Assembly: GCA_003999685.1 (NCBI GenBank) | Contig: CP021220.1 | Coordinates: 1,488,001-1,552,000 of the forward strand | DNA length: 64,000 nt | Source: Taiwanofungus camphoratus | Lineage: Eukaryota; Basidiomycota; Agaricomycetes; Polyporales; Taiwanofungaceae | Reading direction: 5' to 3' | Notes under the pieces: model-generated | The model's database searches: none | Told to the model about the DNA's origin: nothing | Seen by the model: only the letters and a program-made list of their open reading frames with translations | In this document: positions 12,093-23,456 of the stretch, in pieces | How positions within the stretch are numbered: position 1 is the first letter of the stretch | Layout of the letters: each line of letters opens with the position of its first letter | Made by a program: the position numbers and the translations under genes

Positions 12093-12735
12093 TTCTCGAA
12101 CAGTCAAGTGAGCCCTGCCATGCAAAGAGTCACGGCGGCTCACTTACTAGTTACGCAGCCTCTTTCCTGATTTGGGACTACTGTAGTGATGGCGTCAAAA
12201 CGATCGCCGACGCGTATCATAGACTCAACAATTCACTTCCAGGTCGTTTGACATACTGTATAAACCTGCCCAGGCCTACCAACACGAATGTTCCTCACAA
12301 CATGGAATTGTGAATGAAAAGAAATGAGCCGGCCCTCGCTGGGCTCTCGTATCCAATATCCGCTTCAAGATCTAATTGCACGAATCCAGGCCTAACTTAG
12401 ATGCATCCTGATGATCCTCGCTCAGGTTCAACTATATATTTCCTTGTTTACATGCCAATGTATCTGCACTTATTGCTAAGACTCTGAAGGCTTCAGCACT
12501 CATTTCGATCGAGACGCCAATTCGACATGCTTCGGTCAGCTCGACGATCAGCAGTGTCAGCCCAAACGCTAGATATTAGAGCGGATCCGTCACTGACCGA
12601 CTTCCTGTCTTACTATTCTTGTACAAGCTGGACTTGCTGCATTTCTCTAAGGCTCTGACCACCATTTGTTTGGTGCCCGCTGCTATTCCAGAACGTGCTT
12701 TATATCAGGCTTCGTGTTGTTTTTGATATCCAGAC
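12093..12735. promoter_or_regulatory. Divergent promoter region TFIIIA / alginate lyase
   Basis: This 643-base stretch lies between two divergent starts. A TATA-like tgtataaa sits at 12258-12265. A weaker ttatat lies near 12700-12705, about 31 bases before the lyase ATG. No long frame crosses the region on either strand. Nothing else stands out. Confidence 0.4.
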
Positions 12736-15041
12736 ATGGCAAATTCTTTTTTGAGTCAACTTACAGTTTGCTTGTCTTTGACAGCAGCAGCTAGTCTGGC
12801 TCTAGGTGAGTGTATTTATATGTTCGAGTGTAGACCCTGCGTGATGTCTGTTCTGCAGCTGATTCAAACGACTGGGTGAACGTCAATTACGTGCTCAAAC
12901 AGACAGGCGGAAGTGCATCCAGTGACACAGCGAACGCTCGACAGGGCATCATTAATAGCGCTGGGAGTAGTGCTAAGTCAGGACCTTGGAGTACGTCGTC
13001 AGTCGAATTTCAACGTGAGCCCGTGATTGAGCTATGACTTAAAGGTATTGTTACGAAGGGCAGTGTGGCTCCACCTAGCGGTGACGCCCATGACTATCTC
13101 AGCTGGGCACCTTAGTGAGCAGCTGCACTGTCTTTTTCGATCCACTCAACAAATTTTTCTCGCAGCCACTGGCCGAATTGTAATTGGTGCTCTAAGGGCA
13201 CGACTCATCTGGGTAATCCTGGTCCAGATGGGAGTGACTCGGGAGCTGATCCAGGAGACGATTCCGGCGACGATCCTGGGCCCAGTGACGGTTCTGACCC
13301 TTATGATGATAGCGGTTCAGATGATGATTATGAATCTCTCATCGTAATTCGAGACCCTAATTCTGGTTCTGTCAGTCACAAGAGGAGCCCGTTTGGTGTA
13401 CATCATCGCATGATGCGAGTCAGACGTGCGAGACAGTCACGCGAGCTTCCTGACATACCTCCTGAACCCCTTGCCGTTCGCGACATCCTTCCCACCAGCA
13501 ATATTCCTCTGATTCCAACCCCAACGGTTGGTTCACCTCAGCCTAGTCTTTCTAATAGTGGCACATCAAGTTCGCACGGAACGGTAGCTGGAACTCCTGC
13601 ACCTGCTCAGGCACCTGCCAAAACACAAGGAAGCCAAGGTTCGTGTACGCCATCGCCCACGAAAAGCCTTGCTCCAAGTGCAAGTAAGTCATCTAAGTCT
13701 GTTCTATCATACTTTCCGGTTACAAACTTGATGCACGGTACTGCCAGCTTGGACTACGTGCCCCTATGAGGTCCATGACGGCAAATTGAATCCAGATGTA
13801 CGGACGCTGCCAGATTCTCCCTCAGTCGTCAGCATGTCCCAGTCCGTTCTGTACAACAGTCTGGCCTACGCCCTATCAAAATCGAAGACGTACTCTCAAA
13901 ATGCTGCGACCTTCATTGACACATTTTTTCTGTCTTCGGCCACCGCCATGCACCCGAACATGAATTATGGTCAGCTAGTGCGAGGACCAGGCAAGGACCA
14001 TCAAATTGGGACCTTTACAGGAATCCTGGACTTGCGTGGGCTGGTTAAGGTGGTGAATGGAATACAGTTGTTGAAAGCTACAGGAAGCCCAGACTGGACG
14101 TCGACCAGAGACAATGAGATGTTGAGTTGGATGAACCAGTACTTGTCGTGGTTGCAGAACAGCGATATTGGCAAAGAAACAGCGTCCAAAGCGAAGTGTG
14201 TCGTTTTATTTCATCTTATTATAGTATCTTATGCTGTCTTACAATTGTTCGAACGTCTAGCAATCACTTCACATTCTACGTAAATCAGCTGACGGCCGCA
14301 AAGATATATAGTGGGGACACGAATGGTGCCATTTCTACTCTTCAAGGCTACTTTACAAATCAATTTCTGGATCAAGTTGCTGCTTCAGGAGAACAGCCGT
14401 TTGAAGCCGTTCGGACTCGACCATACCACTATCGATGCTTCAATCTGGAGGCCATGATCGTAAGTATAGCACTTATGCTAGCATCAGCCGAACTTGTGGA
14501 TATCTAAGAGTCTTTCTCTCAGACAAATGCGAAGATGGGCGACCAGCTGGGTCTCAACTTGTGGTCGAATAAATCGAAATATGGCGCCACTATACAGACT
14601 GCTCTTGACTACACCATGGGTCTTGACCCGAAAGACGAGGACGTTTCCGATATATTCCCGCATGTTGCTGCCGTCGCTGCTGCATACGGAGACCCGAAAG
14701 GGAAGTATGCCGCGTTCTTGCAGAAGCAGGTCAGCACCTATCAAAGCATGCCATTTTGGTTCTACGACCAGACTAGTGCCCTTCCGAATTCACCTGCCGC
14801 GAAGTCAGCCCATACGCGAGAGATACGAGAAGACGTAGTTGAAGAGTCTCTGGCAGCGGTCCCCGACGTTGTCGAGGCGGTGGCGGGCACTGTTTCTGCA
14901 GCTGAATCAATTCCCTTCGCATGCCCTGAAGTTTTCGCCTCGGCCCCAGAGGTGGAGATCGAGGACGGCCTCTTTGTGACTTGCGACGAGTTGAAGCCAT
15001 TTTACGAGATCCCCATTCCTCTGTATATGGACTCCTCCTGA
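12736..15041 (+). CDS. Secreted alginate-lyase-like polysaccharide lyase
   Basis: The N-terminus MANSFLSQLTVCLSLTAAAS is a signal peptide, so the product is secreted. The mature start WVNVNYVLKQTGG and then PPSGDAHDYLSWAP with WPNCNWCSKG match the opening of the alginate-lyase Pfam fold (alpha/alpha toroid). The later exons carry the rest: LDLRGLVKVVNGIQLL, WTSTRDNEMLSWMNQYLSWL, HFTFYVNQLTAAKIYSGDT, RPYHYRCFNLEAM and YGATIQTALDYTMGLDP. Between the first block and CPYEVHDGKLNPDVRTL lies a Gly/Asp-, Ser- and Pro-rich insertion of about 170 residues (roughly 13220-13680). Several introns are present; the one after SLAPSA joins TWTTCPYE in frame. The C-terminus adds about 70 residues rich in Glu and Val. 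The substrate is not known; activity on uronic-acid polymers is inferred from the family. Confidence 0.8.
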
Positions 15042-15367
15042 GTTGACTTGCATCACATTTTATCCATTGTCACATTAACGTCGGATGCTTTCTATAAGCG
15101 TTGACCTTTGGTTGTTATTTGCTGGATATTTCTGACAGAACTGGGAACGCGTTGTAATGGCAGATAACAATTAAACATGGTGCTGGATCCGGTCATCAGA
15201 AAATGACCTCGGCAAACGCCGGACAACCCTCTTACATACCTTTGAGAGACCACATTGCAGAGTTGGAATTCAGCTCGAAATGGGATACATTAGACTGGGT
15301 ACACTAAGACAATTTACCTCTTCTTTACAGGCTAGATCAAGTAAAAGACCACGATGTACTAGTCACA
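15042..15367. other. Convergent intergenic region
   Basis: This 326-base AT-richer stretch between two stop codons should hold both 3' UTRs. No other feature is visible. Confidence 0.5.
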
Positions 15368-17129
15368 TCACCATCCACGAGTACCTCGAACCTCAATATC
15401 AAGGCATTTTCTGAATGCGTCTCTCGTTTCATTCACTTCCCATTTCTCGTGGCCTCCTCCTGCGGAAGACGCTTCAAATGCCGGTACAACACAGACTTTG
15501 CCCATGGTGTGGAAGAGGTCCTCTAAAACCCATGTAAGACGGGGGCCGGTGAGCTCGATAGCAGGTTCTGAATTGACCTCCAAGAGATGCACTTGGAATT
15601 TATGGGAGGTGGAGGAGGGTTCAGCATGAGTGACAAGAAAATCAACACCATACAGCTCGAACGCGTTCGGAAGAGGCTAAATGGCGCTCAATTTCACGAG
15701 AAACGTGTCCGCAATTCATAACGTACCTGGAAATGAACACTCATCTCTAATGCAGCCTTGAACGTCTCTGAGAGGACAACCGCTATCTGTGTCTTCAAGT
15801 CATCAACATCCTCTGCAGAGAAGATGGATTCGTTTTGTTGGGATGTCCTGGCCTCCTGTGCATTCTCCTTCTGCTCTTTCCTTGCTGCTTGTATCCGCTC
15901 GACATCAAGGGTTTGCCCCAATGCTTGTGGAGGCCTGGGTTGCTGCGTCCTGGAAGGCGGCACGTTGGGTGATGGGCCAGAGAGAACATGACACCCGACG
16001 AGTTCATCGAGAAGCCTGACTCCCGCCTCACCACGCTCGGTCTGCAACGAGGTGTTGGTCAGATGGGCTGCGAGATTTTCATTAACAGCATGTACGTCCG
16101 ATAGATCTTTTGCAGGCACTCTGGGTGCTGAGTATGGTACAGCGGAGAAGAGTGCTAGGATGCGTGTGTAGAGGTAGACTGTCAAGGCACCGGAGGCGAC
16201 ACAGTAGACGCGAAGGTGGAACTATCGTCGAATGAGCGCTTTGATGGGTGAAGTAGGTGTGTCAGGCTGACTTTATAACCATGCAGAGCGAGTGGCTTGG
16301 GCTGCCCGTCCAAGGCAACTTCGGATGGGTCCAAGAGCAGTGGCTTAGACAGATATTCCTAGCGAACGTAAAAAAGATGAGAGTCATGAGACTTCATATT
16401 CGGGAATTCGCAGACCGGTGTCTACGCAACTGAACAAAATAATTGAAATTGGGGTTCTCACTCATACAATACGACCCGGCGCACTCCACAACAGAAAGGT
16501 ACCTGTAAATACAAACAGAACTGGTCACCCACCTGAATAACAAAATGTCGAAGTTGAGACGTCACAACTGCTGTTGTCGGTCCACGTTGATTCTGATTCC
16601 CTTCTTCGACCTCTTCTTCGGAGTCATCTTGCTCAAATTCTTGGAATATCCTTTCCAGCCCTTCCTTGGTATGGAACAGTCTGATACCCATTCCTCGATC
16701 AGCCATGCCAGGTTTCAGCATCCACCATTTGCTGGTATTGTCCTCCAATTCACGCGCAAGACCGAACAGATCGTCGCCCCACATCTCGTCCAGTTCGTCT
16801 GCAAAGCTTAGTTCAATCTCCCAAGTTTGAGGTGCCGCGTTGGTTAACGGTGAATTTGGATTCTTAGTCAGATAGTTGTGTATGCATCTAGAGAGGAAGT
16901 GTTTGCGGATAAGGGCTTTACGGATAGTGTAGGAGGAAGAGAGGACATTGGAGCTAGAAGATGTTGAATGAGTAAGGTCGTGGTCAATGAAATCATAGGT
17001 TGACCATTGAAGAAGATTTTCAGGAGATGAAACTTGGTTTTCCGAGAGGGAGGTCACAATGGAAGGGGTGGATGGATGGAAGACAGGGCTTTCCGGACAA
17101 GCGAGTCGGTCAGAGGTGCAGATGGCCAA
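15368..17129 (-). CDS. Tubulin-tyrosine-ligase-like (TTL) ATP-grasp protein
   Basis: The TTL family has an ATP-grasp fold and ligates amino acids to proteins; fungal members of the PBY1 type have poorly known targets. The N-terminal exon reads LLQWSTYDFIDHDL, SSSYTIRKALIRKHFLSRCI and TWEIELSFADELDEMWGDDL. It then reads WWMLKPGMADRGMGIRLF, the nucleotide-binding lysine and glycine loop. The following exons give RHFVIQ joined to EYLSKPLLLD, then HLRVYCVASGALTVYLYTRI, then a variable Gln-rich loop. They end with FELYGVDFLV and VHLLEVNSEPAIELTG, where ExN is the magnesium-binding pair. The key ATP-grasp residues seem present. The start at 17129 is the first ATG upstream of the conserved block. 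It lies head-to-head with MMM1. Confidence 0.85.
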
Positions 17130-17392
17130 GTAACTAGAGCGGTTAACCGCTGCATGACGAGAGAGGTCCTAGAAGGAGGAACAAGCAAGATCCTTTTTGC
17201 GCAACGTGCATGGAAGTATGTGCCAGTCCGTCCGTTAACCTTAACCCTAGGTTAAATGACATAAGTACGCATGGCCAAACGCGGCAAGCGTAAATCATGC
17301 ATGATTGTTTCCAAGCATAGAGCCGTCTCGCCGCGCACTCGACCACTCGACCGTCCTCATCTCGCTGTCCCCGCAAAACACCTGTTCGCGGG
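17130..17392. promoter_or_regulatory. Shared TTL/MMM1 promoter with GGTTAA palindromes
   Basis: The 263-base divergent interval holds a perfect 12-base palindrome, gcggttaaccgc, at 17139-17150. It also has two tandem ttaacc at 17235-17246, followed by ggttaa at 17250-17255; the last two form an inverted pair three bases apart. Repeated half-sites in a shared promoter suggest a binding site for a dimeric or Myb-like factor. That reading is inference. Confidence 0.45.
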
Positions 17393-18605
17393 ATGGGGAA
17401 CGCGTATATCTTCTCCTTGCAGCCCACATTCACCCAGGGCCTTATTCTCGGACAGCTCTCGGTCCTCTTCCTTCTTTTCCTCGTCCTCAAGTATCTTTTC
17501 TTCGATGTCATACCGGAGAGTTCACATAGAACCAACTCATACCAGCCCAAAATCGAGCGAGATGGCGAAGAGGACAGAGTAAAGTCATTTTTGGAGGAGT
17601 TGCGCGCAGGGCAAGGTGATGAGGGGAAGCAAGTCGATGCCAGCGCCGAAAGTGCAGATTGGTTGAACGTCCTGTTGCAGCAGGTGTGTGGCATCCATAA
17701 ATATTCTACCCCGATGTTTTAAATGTACTGTCTTGACAGGTACTAGAGGCGTACCGTGTTAAGCTACGTGATGACTTGCCAGGTGCAGAAGGTGACGAAG
17801 TTGCTCGGAAACGAGTGGAAAGCTATGCGAACATGATGCGCCCCCCAGGTTTCCTGGTACGTGAATCCATCCATCGCGCGCATGGCTCCCACAACGTGCC
17901 ATGTACTCCTCTGCCGCAGGATCCTATCAAGGTGCACTCCGTCGACCTGGGGGTGTCGGCTCCTCGTCTATCTCGTGCGCGTCTGAAACATCAAGATTCG
18001 CCAAATTCAGATCCAGTGAATAATTTCTTGTTCCTTTCGTTCTCAAGTCTCTTATGAACGGACACAGACTATTGAATTCGATGTGACTTATGTTGACACG
18101 CTCTCCATTTCCCTTTCCACATCTGTACTTTTCAATTATCCACTCCCCTCGTTTGCACGTCTGCCTGTAACGCTTGTCATTTCCCTATCCCTCTTTTCTT
18201 CGTCAGTACGTGTATTCCGTTTGCCTCCATACCTCCTGCGCACTGACTTACCCTTATCGACCTAAGATACTTTTGACACCGCCACATCCCCATTCTCAAC
18301 ACCCCACAGTCACAGTCACCCTACCCTCACCCCAAACGGACTTCACCCTTGATATCGAGACTACTTCCCTACTGGGTAGCCGAGCCAAGCTACAAGATGT
18401 CCCAAAGTTGCACGAACTGATCAAGGCTCAGGTGTGCTTATGCCGTTGCTTCCATGCTGCTGACCGATGTGATACTCATCAACAGATCCGCAAGGTGCTA
18501 TTGGAAAGGGGCACATGGAAAGTCGTGCTGCCAGGCCTCGCTAGCGTCAAGGAGGTAAAAGAAGACGTGGAAAAGGAGCGAGTGACTACAGAGGAACCCT
18601 TCTGA
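17393..18605 (+). CDS. MMM1: MMM1, ER subunit of the ERMES ER-mitochondria tether
   Basis: Mmm1 is the ER membrane subunit of ERMES and carries an SMP lipid-transfer domain facing the cytosol. The start MGNAYIFSLQPTFTQGLILGQLSVLFLLFLVLKYLFFD is the diagnostic single N-terminal membrane segment, here preceded by FTQGLILGQ. The SMP domain is spread over the next exons: SADWLNVLLQQV, LEAYRVKLRDDLPG, FLDPIKVHSVDLGVSAPRLS, IEFDVTYVDTLSISLSTSVLFNYP and VTLPSPQTDFTLDIETTSLLGSRAKLQD. It ends with WKVVLPGLASV. At least four introns of roughly 40-60 bases are required. A retroposed insertion begins just after the stop. Confidence 0.92.
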
Positions 18606-19510
18606 CACTGCCACTACGTCACAGAGTGAGTATGACAATCAGGTTGTCCAACACGCTATTTTATTTTTTTTTTTTAATTCCTCGGGTTTATACTCCATAC
18701 TACGTAGGTACATGTAGAGTAATGATGATAATAAGTGGGCATCCGCGCCCGCATGAGCGGCACACCTACAGTTTTCGGTGTCCTCGTTATATGGCGTGGG
18801 CATGTAATCCAACAGGGTCTGACAGGAAGCGTACAGTCGCCATACAACGCCATACCCGACCCCGACCCGTCTTTCACGCTCTGTGTGTTTGCTCGGCCCG
18901 GTACCCCGTTCCGTCGGCAAAACACTTAAGGAACTGAGTCTAGCCCTACAGGTTTCGGGCCTCCAACACGCTATTGACTCATTGAATGAAGCATTCTGCA
19001 CTAGAACGCACTGTTATAATAGTCTAAGTATTGTAATTGTACTCCCTATCAATACATTATGTAGTGTTACTTGACGTATGTCAACAGTGAACATATTTTC
19101 TTTGCATCAAAACCCCCCTCTCCGGCGCTTTACTTACCCCAGATGCTGATTAATACTCACCTTGATTTTGGTAGTGTATACCTTCTCATTCTTCTAGAAA
19201 TATCTAACTGCTCAACTCTACTCAGGCTTGAATTGTAATATCGTGCATGTTCGCAGAGTCGACATGAGTGCACGGCTTGGCAAGCGATTGATTTCTGCGC
19301 CCTTTTCTACTGCCGGGCTTCCATGATACAAGCAATATTATGTGAGTCAAGTCTGCGGCCGTACTAATCGTCCTAATGAAATGTGGATGTACATCAATTG
19401 GTGGCCTCCAGCATGCTATTGAAGGTGTATCCAAAAGAGCTGGACATCTGTACTCCGTGTCTGGTAGGTGTCAAGCCTTATCGACGCTGTGACGTCGCAG
19501 GTGGCATAAG
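18606..19510. other. Intergenic region downstream of MMM1
   Basis: This 905-base stretch lies between convergent stop codons. It contains the poly(A)-ended insertion described separately (18647-18975). At 19407-19420 there is a near copy (12 of 14 bases) of the insertion's 14-base flank, also preceded by ggcc. The rest is AT-rich with no supported gene. Confidence 0.5.
18647..18975 (-). repeat. Small retroposed insertion (SINE or retrocopy) with 14 bp target duplication
   Basis: The 14 bases tccaacacgctatt occur at 18647-18660 and again, identical, at 18962-18975. The 301 bases between them begin on the plus strand with a T-rich run, 12 Ts at 18664-18675. Read on the minus strand, this is an insert ending in a poly(A) tail beside one copy of a perfect duplication. 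That is the hallmark of LINE-mediated retroposition. No clear A and B boxes of a tRNA-derived SINE are visible, so a retrocopy of another RNA is equally possible. It sits about 55 bases after the MMM1 stop, probably in its 3' UTR. The clean duplication suggests a recent event. Confidence 0.65.
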
Positions 19511-21173
19511 TCAGGACGATCTCCACTTCTTGCTAGGGTGACTTGTGTCATCTCCCTCTTGCATACGTTTTGAGCCCTTTGAAACCGAACCCCATTCCCT
19601 AGGTGCGGGAGTGGTAGCATCATTATTGATGTTTTTGATTTCCGCCCTGGCATGCAATTCCCTATCGAGCCCGCTATTAAAACCTACACGACGAAATCCA
19701 CAACATCGAATTGGGAGCACGCCTTCAGTGAGCATGTTGTGCACCATATTACTTATCAGCGGCGGGACCAGTTCCTGGTTACGAACCACAGATTTCTGTA
19801 AATAATCAAGGTACTATATAGCAATTACAATTGAGTTACTGGAATGATGAGTATGTCTGAAAAGTAGTACGTACGTTTGGCCCAAATTTGCTGACCAGCT
19901 CCGCCGAAACGCTGATCGAGCCAACACATTCAAATGTGCCGCAGTAGTACCACTGACGGTCTTGCATATAGAACAGGTCTCGTACTTGACCTGGACCAAT
20001 GATATTGTGCCGAGGATTCTCCCAAGTGCGTCCGCGGCGCTTATGATTATAATGATGTATGAGAGAAAGAGTGAGACATCGTTGAATACCATCGTCGGAC
20101 CATACAATCTCGTTTTGATTGAAGGACAAATATCCGTCTCGGGCACTTGGATGCGAATGAGGCTCTGCGCAAGATGATCATGTGAACTGAGCGCACCACA
20201 TATTATCTATCCACTGTCGGGATTGAAAGAGATACAATGAGGAAGCTGGGACTTGAAAACAGCGATAGGCTTACCTTATTGGCAACAAAGCGAGGCGTAC
20301 TCAAAAAAGGCGATATTGAGTCAAAGAGCGGTTGTGCTGGCTCTCCTTTCGGCGTAGATAAAAATTCTAAAGCATTAAAAGCAGACGAAGAGTTCTCGTC
20401 CGCGGTCTGCGATAAGAGTAAGCGATGTCATACAGGGTTGCACGTCGTTCTTACAATCCGTGCATCTTTTCCTGCCGCATCACGTTGAGTGACAACCTCT
20501 TCAAGCTGCTGTCGGAGCTCGCTCAGAGTCTAGAAAGCATTATTTCAAGGAGTGCAAGAATACGACGACGAATGAACGCACGTTCTTGTATCTTTCTTTC
20601 GATTCCTTGTTCTTTTTGTATTTGTCTCGATATGTTGCCACCTTTTCTTCTAGGCAGGCTTTCTCTTCAATCTTATTGAGAACGAAGAGCTGGACGTTTG
20701 TCATCATTGATATAACGGTGAGATGACTGTACATGTTCTTGTTCCTTTCGTTCCCTCTCTACGAGCACCTCCGACAACTGAACACATACTTGATCGTAGG
20801 CCTAGCATTCGAGGTCAGTACAAAGAGGGGGTCTGTGGATTGGAACTCACTGCAGAATTTGAAAAATGTGATAGTTTTGCCTCCTCACTCTCAAGGGCGG
20901 CGTCCAGCCGAAAGCGCAGATCACCAAGTTGACGTTTGAGTTCTGCATTTTCGTCTTTCAATGTGGCATTCTCAGCCACGCTGATCTCTGAATTTGCTCT
21001 ACTGTCCTACAGCCACGCCGAGTAAATCAACTAGGTTGATAATTGGCTGTACCATTGGAATACAGCACCTTTGCTTGGAACTCCCGCAATTGCTGACGTA
21101 CAGCTTTGAGCTCAGATCCCAATAGCTTAATCATTTCGTGCGCCAGCTCCGAGTCGTTTCCTACCTGTTCCAT
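19511..21173 (-). CDS. Coiled-coil protein with a C-terminal DUF6697-like domain
   Basis: This gene is built of many small exons. The start at 21173 gives MEQVGNDSELAHEMIKLLGS and SELKAVRQQLREFQAK. It continues as VAENATLKDENAELKRQLGD, then QLSEVLVERERKEQEH, IEEKACLEEKVATYRDKYKK and TLSELRQQLEEVVTQRDAAG, an extended coiled coil. A linker exon reads TADENSSSAFNALEFLSTPK. The C-terminal domain reads FNQNEIVWSDDGIQRCLTLS, HHYNHKRRGRTWENPRHNII and GPGQVRDLFYMQDRQWYYCG. It ends QELVPPLISNMVHNMLTEG and RCCGFRRVGFN. This W/Y-rich domain matches my recollection of the agaricomycete DUF6697 family. Its function is unknown. The last 45 residues are basic and disordered, which hints at a nuclear place. 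The order and phase of the middle coiled-coil exons are approximate. Confidence 0.7.
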
Positions 21174-21723
21174 GATATCCGGTGCTTAGATAGGTCCGCA
21201 AAACTGTGGACGGCGACCACGCGTGTCAAGCGGATCCCAAGCACTGATCGGGTGAAGGAGACGCGACGCGGCGCGACCATAATCATCTACTGAGTATTAT
21301 ATAATCAAACGCAATCGGACCAAAAGAGGTGACATGGGTAGCGCGCTGCGCATCAGTGTTTACCGCCGTCCAGCGACCTAACTGGAGGTTGTCCAAGAAG
21401 GCTACTTACATATGGCTAGCAGGCAAGAAGACCATACATATGGTTGTCAGGCGAGAAGGCAGACCACTGGCATCATGTGGCCAAATCAAACAATAATTCC
21501 GCGAATTCCGCTATTGTGAGCGAATTATCCATTAGCTTGTTCTCTCCTAGCGCTTGGTCTTGAGATGCGGTATCCATCGACCAAGATAAGTCAATTGTTG
21601 TGAATGGCATATGTCATACTTCTTGCACTGCCTAAAAACTAGCCGCCACAGCTATGTTTCGCATCGACATTCAGTGCTTATAACCGGCCAAAGACTACTC
21701 TGATCAGAACAGAGCAAACTACA
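21174..21723. promoter_or_regulatory. Divergent intergenic region
   Basis: This 550-base stretch separates the starts of the coiled-coil gene and the F-box gene. It holds a two-unit tandem repeat (21406-21461) and otherwise no long frame or recognised signal. Confidence 0.4.
21406..21461. repeat. Two-copy 28 bp tandem repeat
   Basis: Units at 21406-21433 and 21434-21461 share tacatatgg, then cagg and agaag at the same spacing, with a few differences. Such short duplications in promoters may come from replication slippage. No function is evident. Confidence 0.5.
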
Positions 21724-23303
21724 ATGGTCTCGATCCTTGGACAGAGACGTGCGCCAGAAGGCCAACGGTCCCAATCTCATTCTGTGAGCAATTCCTTCGT
21801 AGTGTCTTTGTTGGACTTGTCATCACCCGTCTGAACTCCCAGAATTACCTGCAACGATTCCTGCAACGGGCGCCCCGCCACGCAACATGCCCAATAGATT
21901 CGCTCCCATTCGACGTCCTGGAGGTCATATTCGGTTTTGGATATGATCTTTGTATTTGCGACAAGACGGGCAAGAATTCATCTCTGTCTCGGACAGATCA
22001 AGACTGCTACTGCAGACATTCTTTCCGCAACACCATTTGCGGCGTATCTCACGATTGGAGGCAAGCGGCATCTGCAATTCCTCGTTTATGGACCGCTATC
22101 CAGATCACTGCTTCAACCCCACCAAATCTATTGGCCATATATTTGGAACACTCCAAGAATTTTCCTCTTGACCTTCTTATGTCCATTTCCCACCCGGGGA
22201 CCCAGTGCAAGGTGGCCCCACTTTCCGAAGATGGTCTTCTCGCCCTCATGGAAGTTGTTCTTGTTCATCATCAGCGCTGGCGCCAATTACATATACATAT
22301 AGGCAAACTAATGTACGACCTCGTCATTCCAACTATGCTCAAACTTGGCGACCTTCATGTACCGAACCTCGAGGTTCTTTACGTTCATATGCCTCCAATA
22401 CTACTCCAAAGTGACAACATGTTCCCAAATCTCTTTCGTGGAGGTGCTCCTCTCCTGCACAACGTAGAGCTTCACAATTGCGGTTCCCCACTGTCACACC
22501 TGAACGCATCAGGTCTCACTTTTCCATCGCTACAATCACTCTGGATTGATCGTGCCACTGGACCCCTATCCTATCTAAACAATTTCGCGAATAATTCCCT
22601 TGCACTTACCCACCTGACGCTTTCCAATAGCTTTGCCTACATTCCCAAGATCGATGAGTCCCTTTACCGACTAGTTTTTCCTGCATTACGAAGTCTGCGG
22701 ATACACCATTGGACAGAGACTGCATTGATTCTTGAACTCCTGTTTGCGCCGCTGTTGGAAGTGTTACAGATCGAATACCTGTCTGCAACCGAGCCCGAAA
22801 CTGCGGACAATTATATTGTGGCGCTGCAACGGTACACTATCGTTCAATCATGGGGCAAATTTCCGAGTTTACGTTCCCTCAGAGTGCAGGTCAATGGCGA
22901 GTGCTTGATTACGGGAGAGCGTCTCCGTGCTTTTCTTCAATCGTTTCCGACTATCACACATTTGACGTTTATTAGTCGCCATATAGATAGGTTCGTCGAG
23001 GAATTCGCCAAGCTACATACCGAGGGATCAGCCGTACTGCTTCCTTGCCTGGAAGAAATGGCCTTGGGCGATGCTGGGGGTAATCGTGGTAGGGAGATCC
23101 ATGATGCAGTCATGACTCTTGCATCGGTTCGTCAAGCGGCAGAGGTCCCCTTAAAGTCGGTACAAATACCAGCAAACGGCGTTTGGGCCTTTGGACACCG
23201 TTTACCACAGACATATTACAAACACAGAAACATGAACATTGACGTCAAGATCGAGCCGCTGCCATGCCCTCCTCGATTCGATATGGTTTCAGCCTGGATT
23301 TGA
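21724..23303 (+). CDS. F-box/LRR-type protein
   Basis: Two exons, 21724-21783 and 21843-23303, join in phase 0 for about 506 aa. The intron between them has a donor gtgagc and a branch-like ctgaac. The first residues are MVSILGQRRAPEGQRSQSHS. The F-box-like motif is SLPFDVLEVIFGFGYDL, then VSHDWRQAASAIPRLWTAIQ, the usual basidiomycete form. The rest is a leucine-rich array with irregular repeats: NLEVLYVHMPP, SLQSLWIDRATGPL, ALTHLTLSNS, ALRSLRIHH, LEVLQIEYL and SLRSLRVQVN. F-box proteins of this type are thought to be substrate adaptors of SCF ubiquitin ligases. They are numerous and fast-evolving in agaricomycetes, so the target cannot be inferred. Confidence 0.78.
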
Positions 23304-23456
23304 GATTGGACTTGATTGGTGGAGAGAAGACTAGTTTCGTGTGACTCTTCATGATATTGTAGTCTACAGATTTATTATGTAATTGGGCGTGGTCAAATAA
23401 CTAAATAATGAGTGAATTTCGGCGTCCCCCTCAAACACTAACTGCAGACTTTCGAC

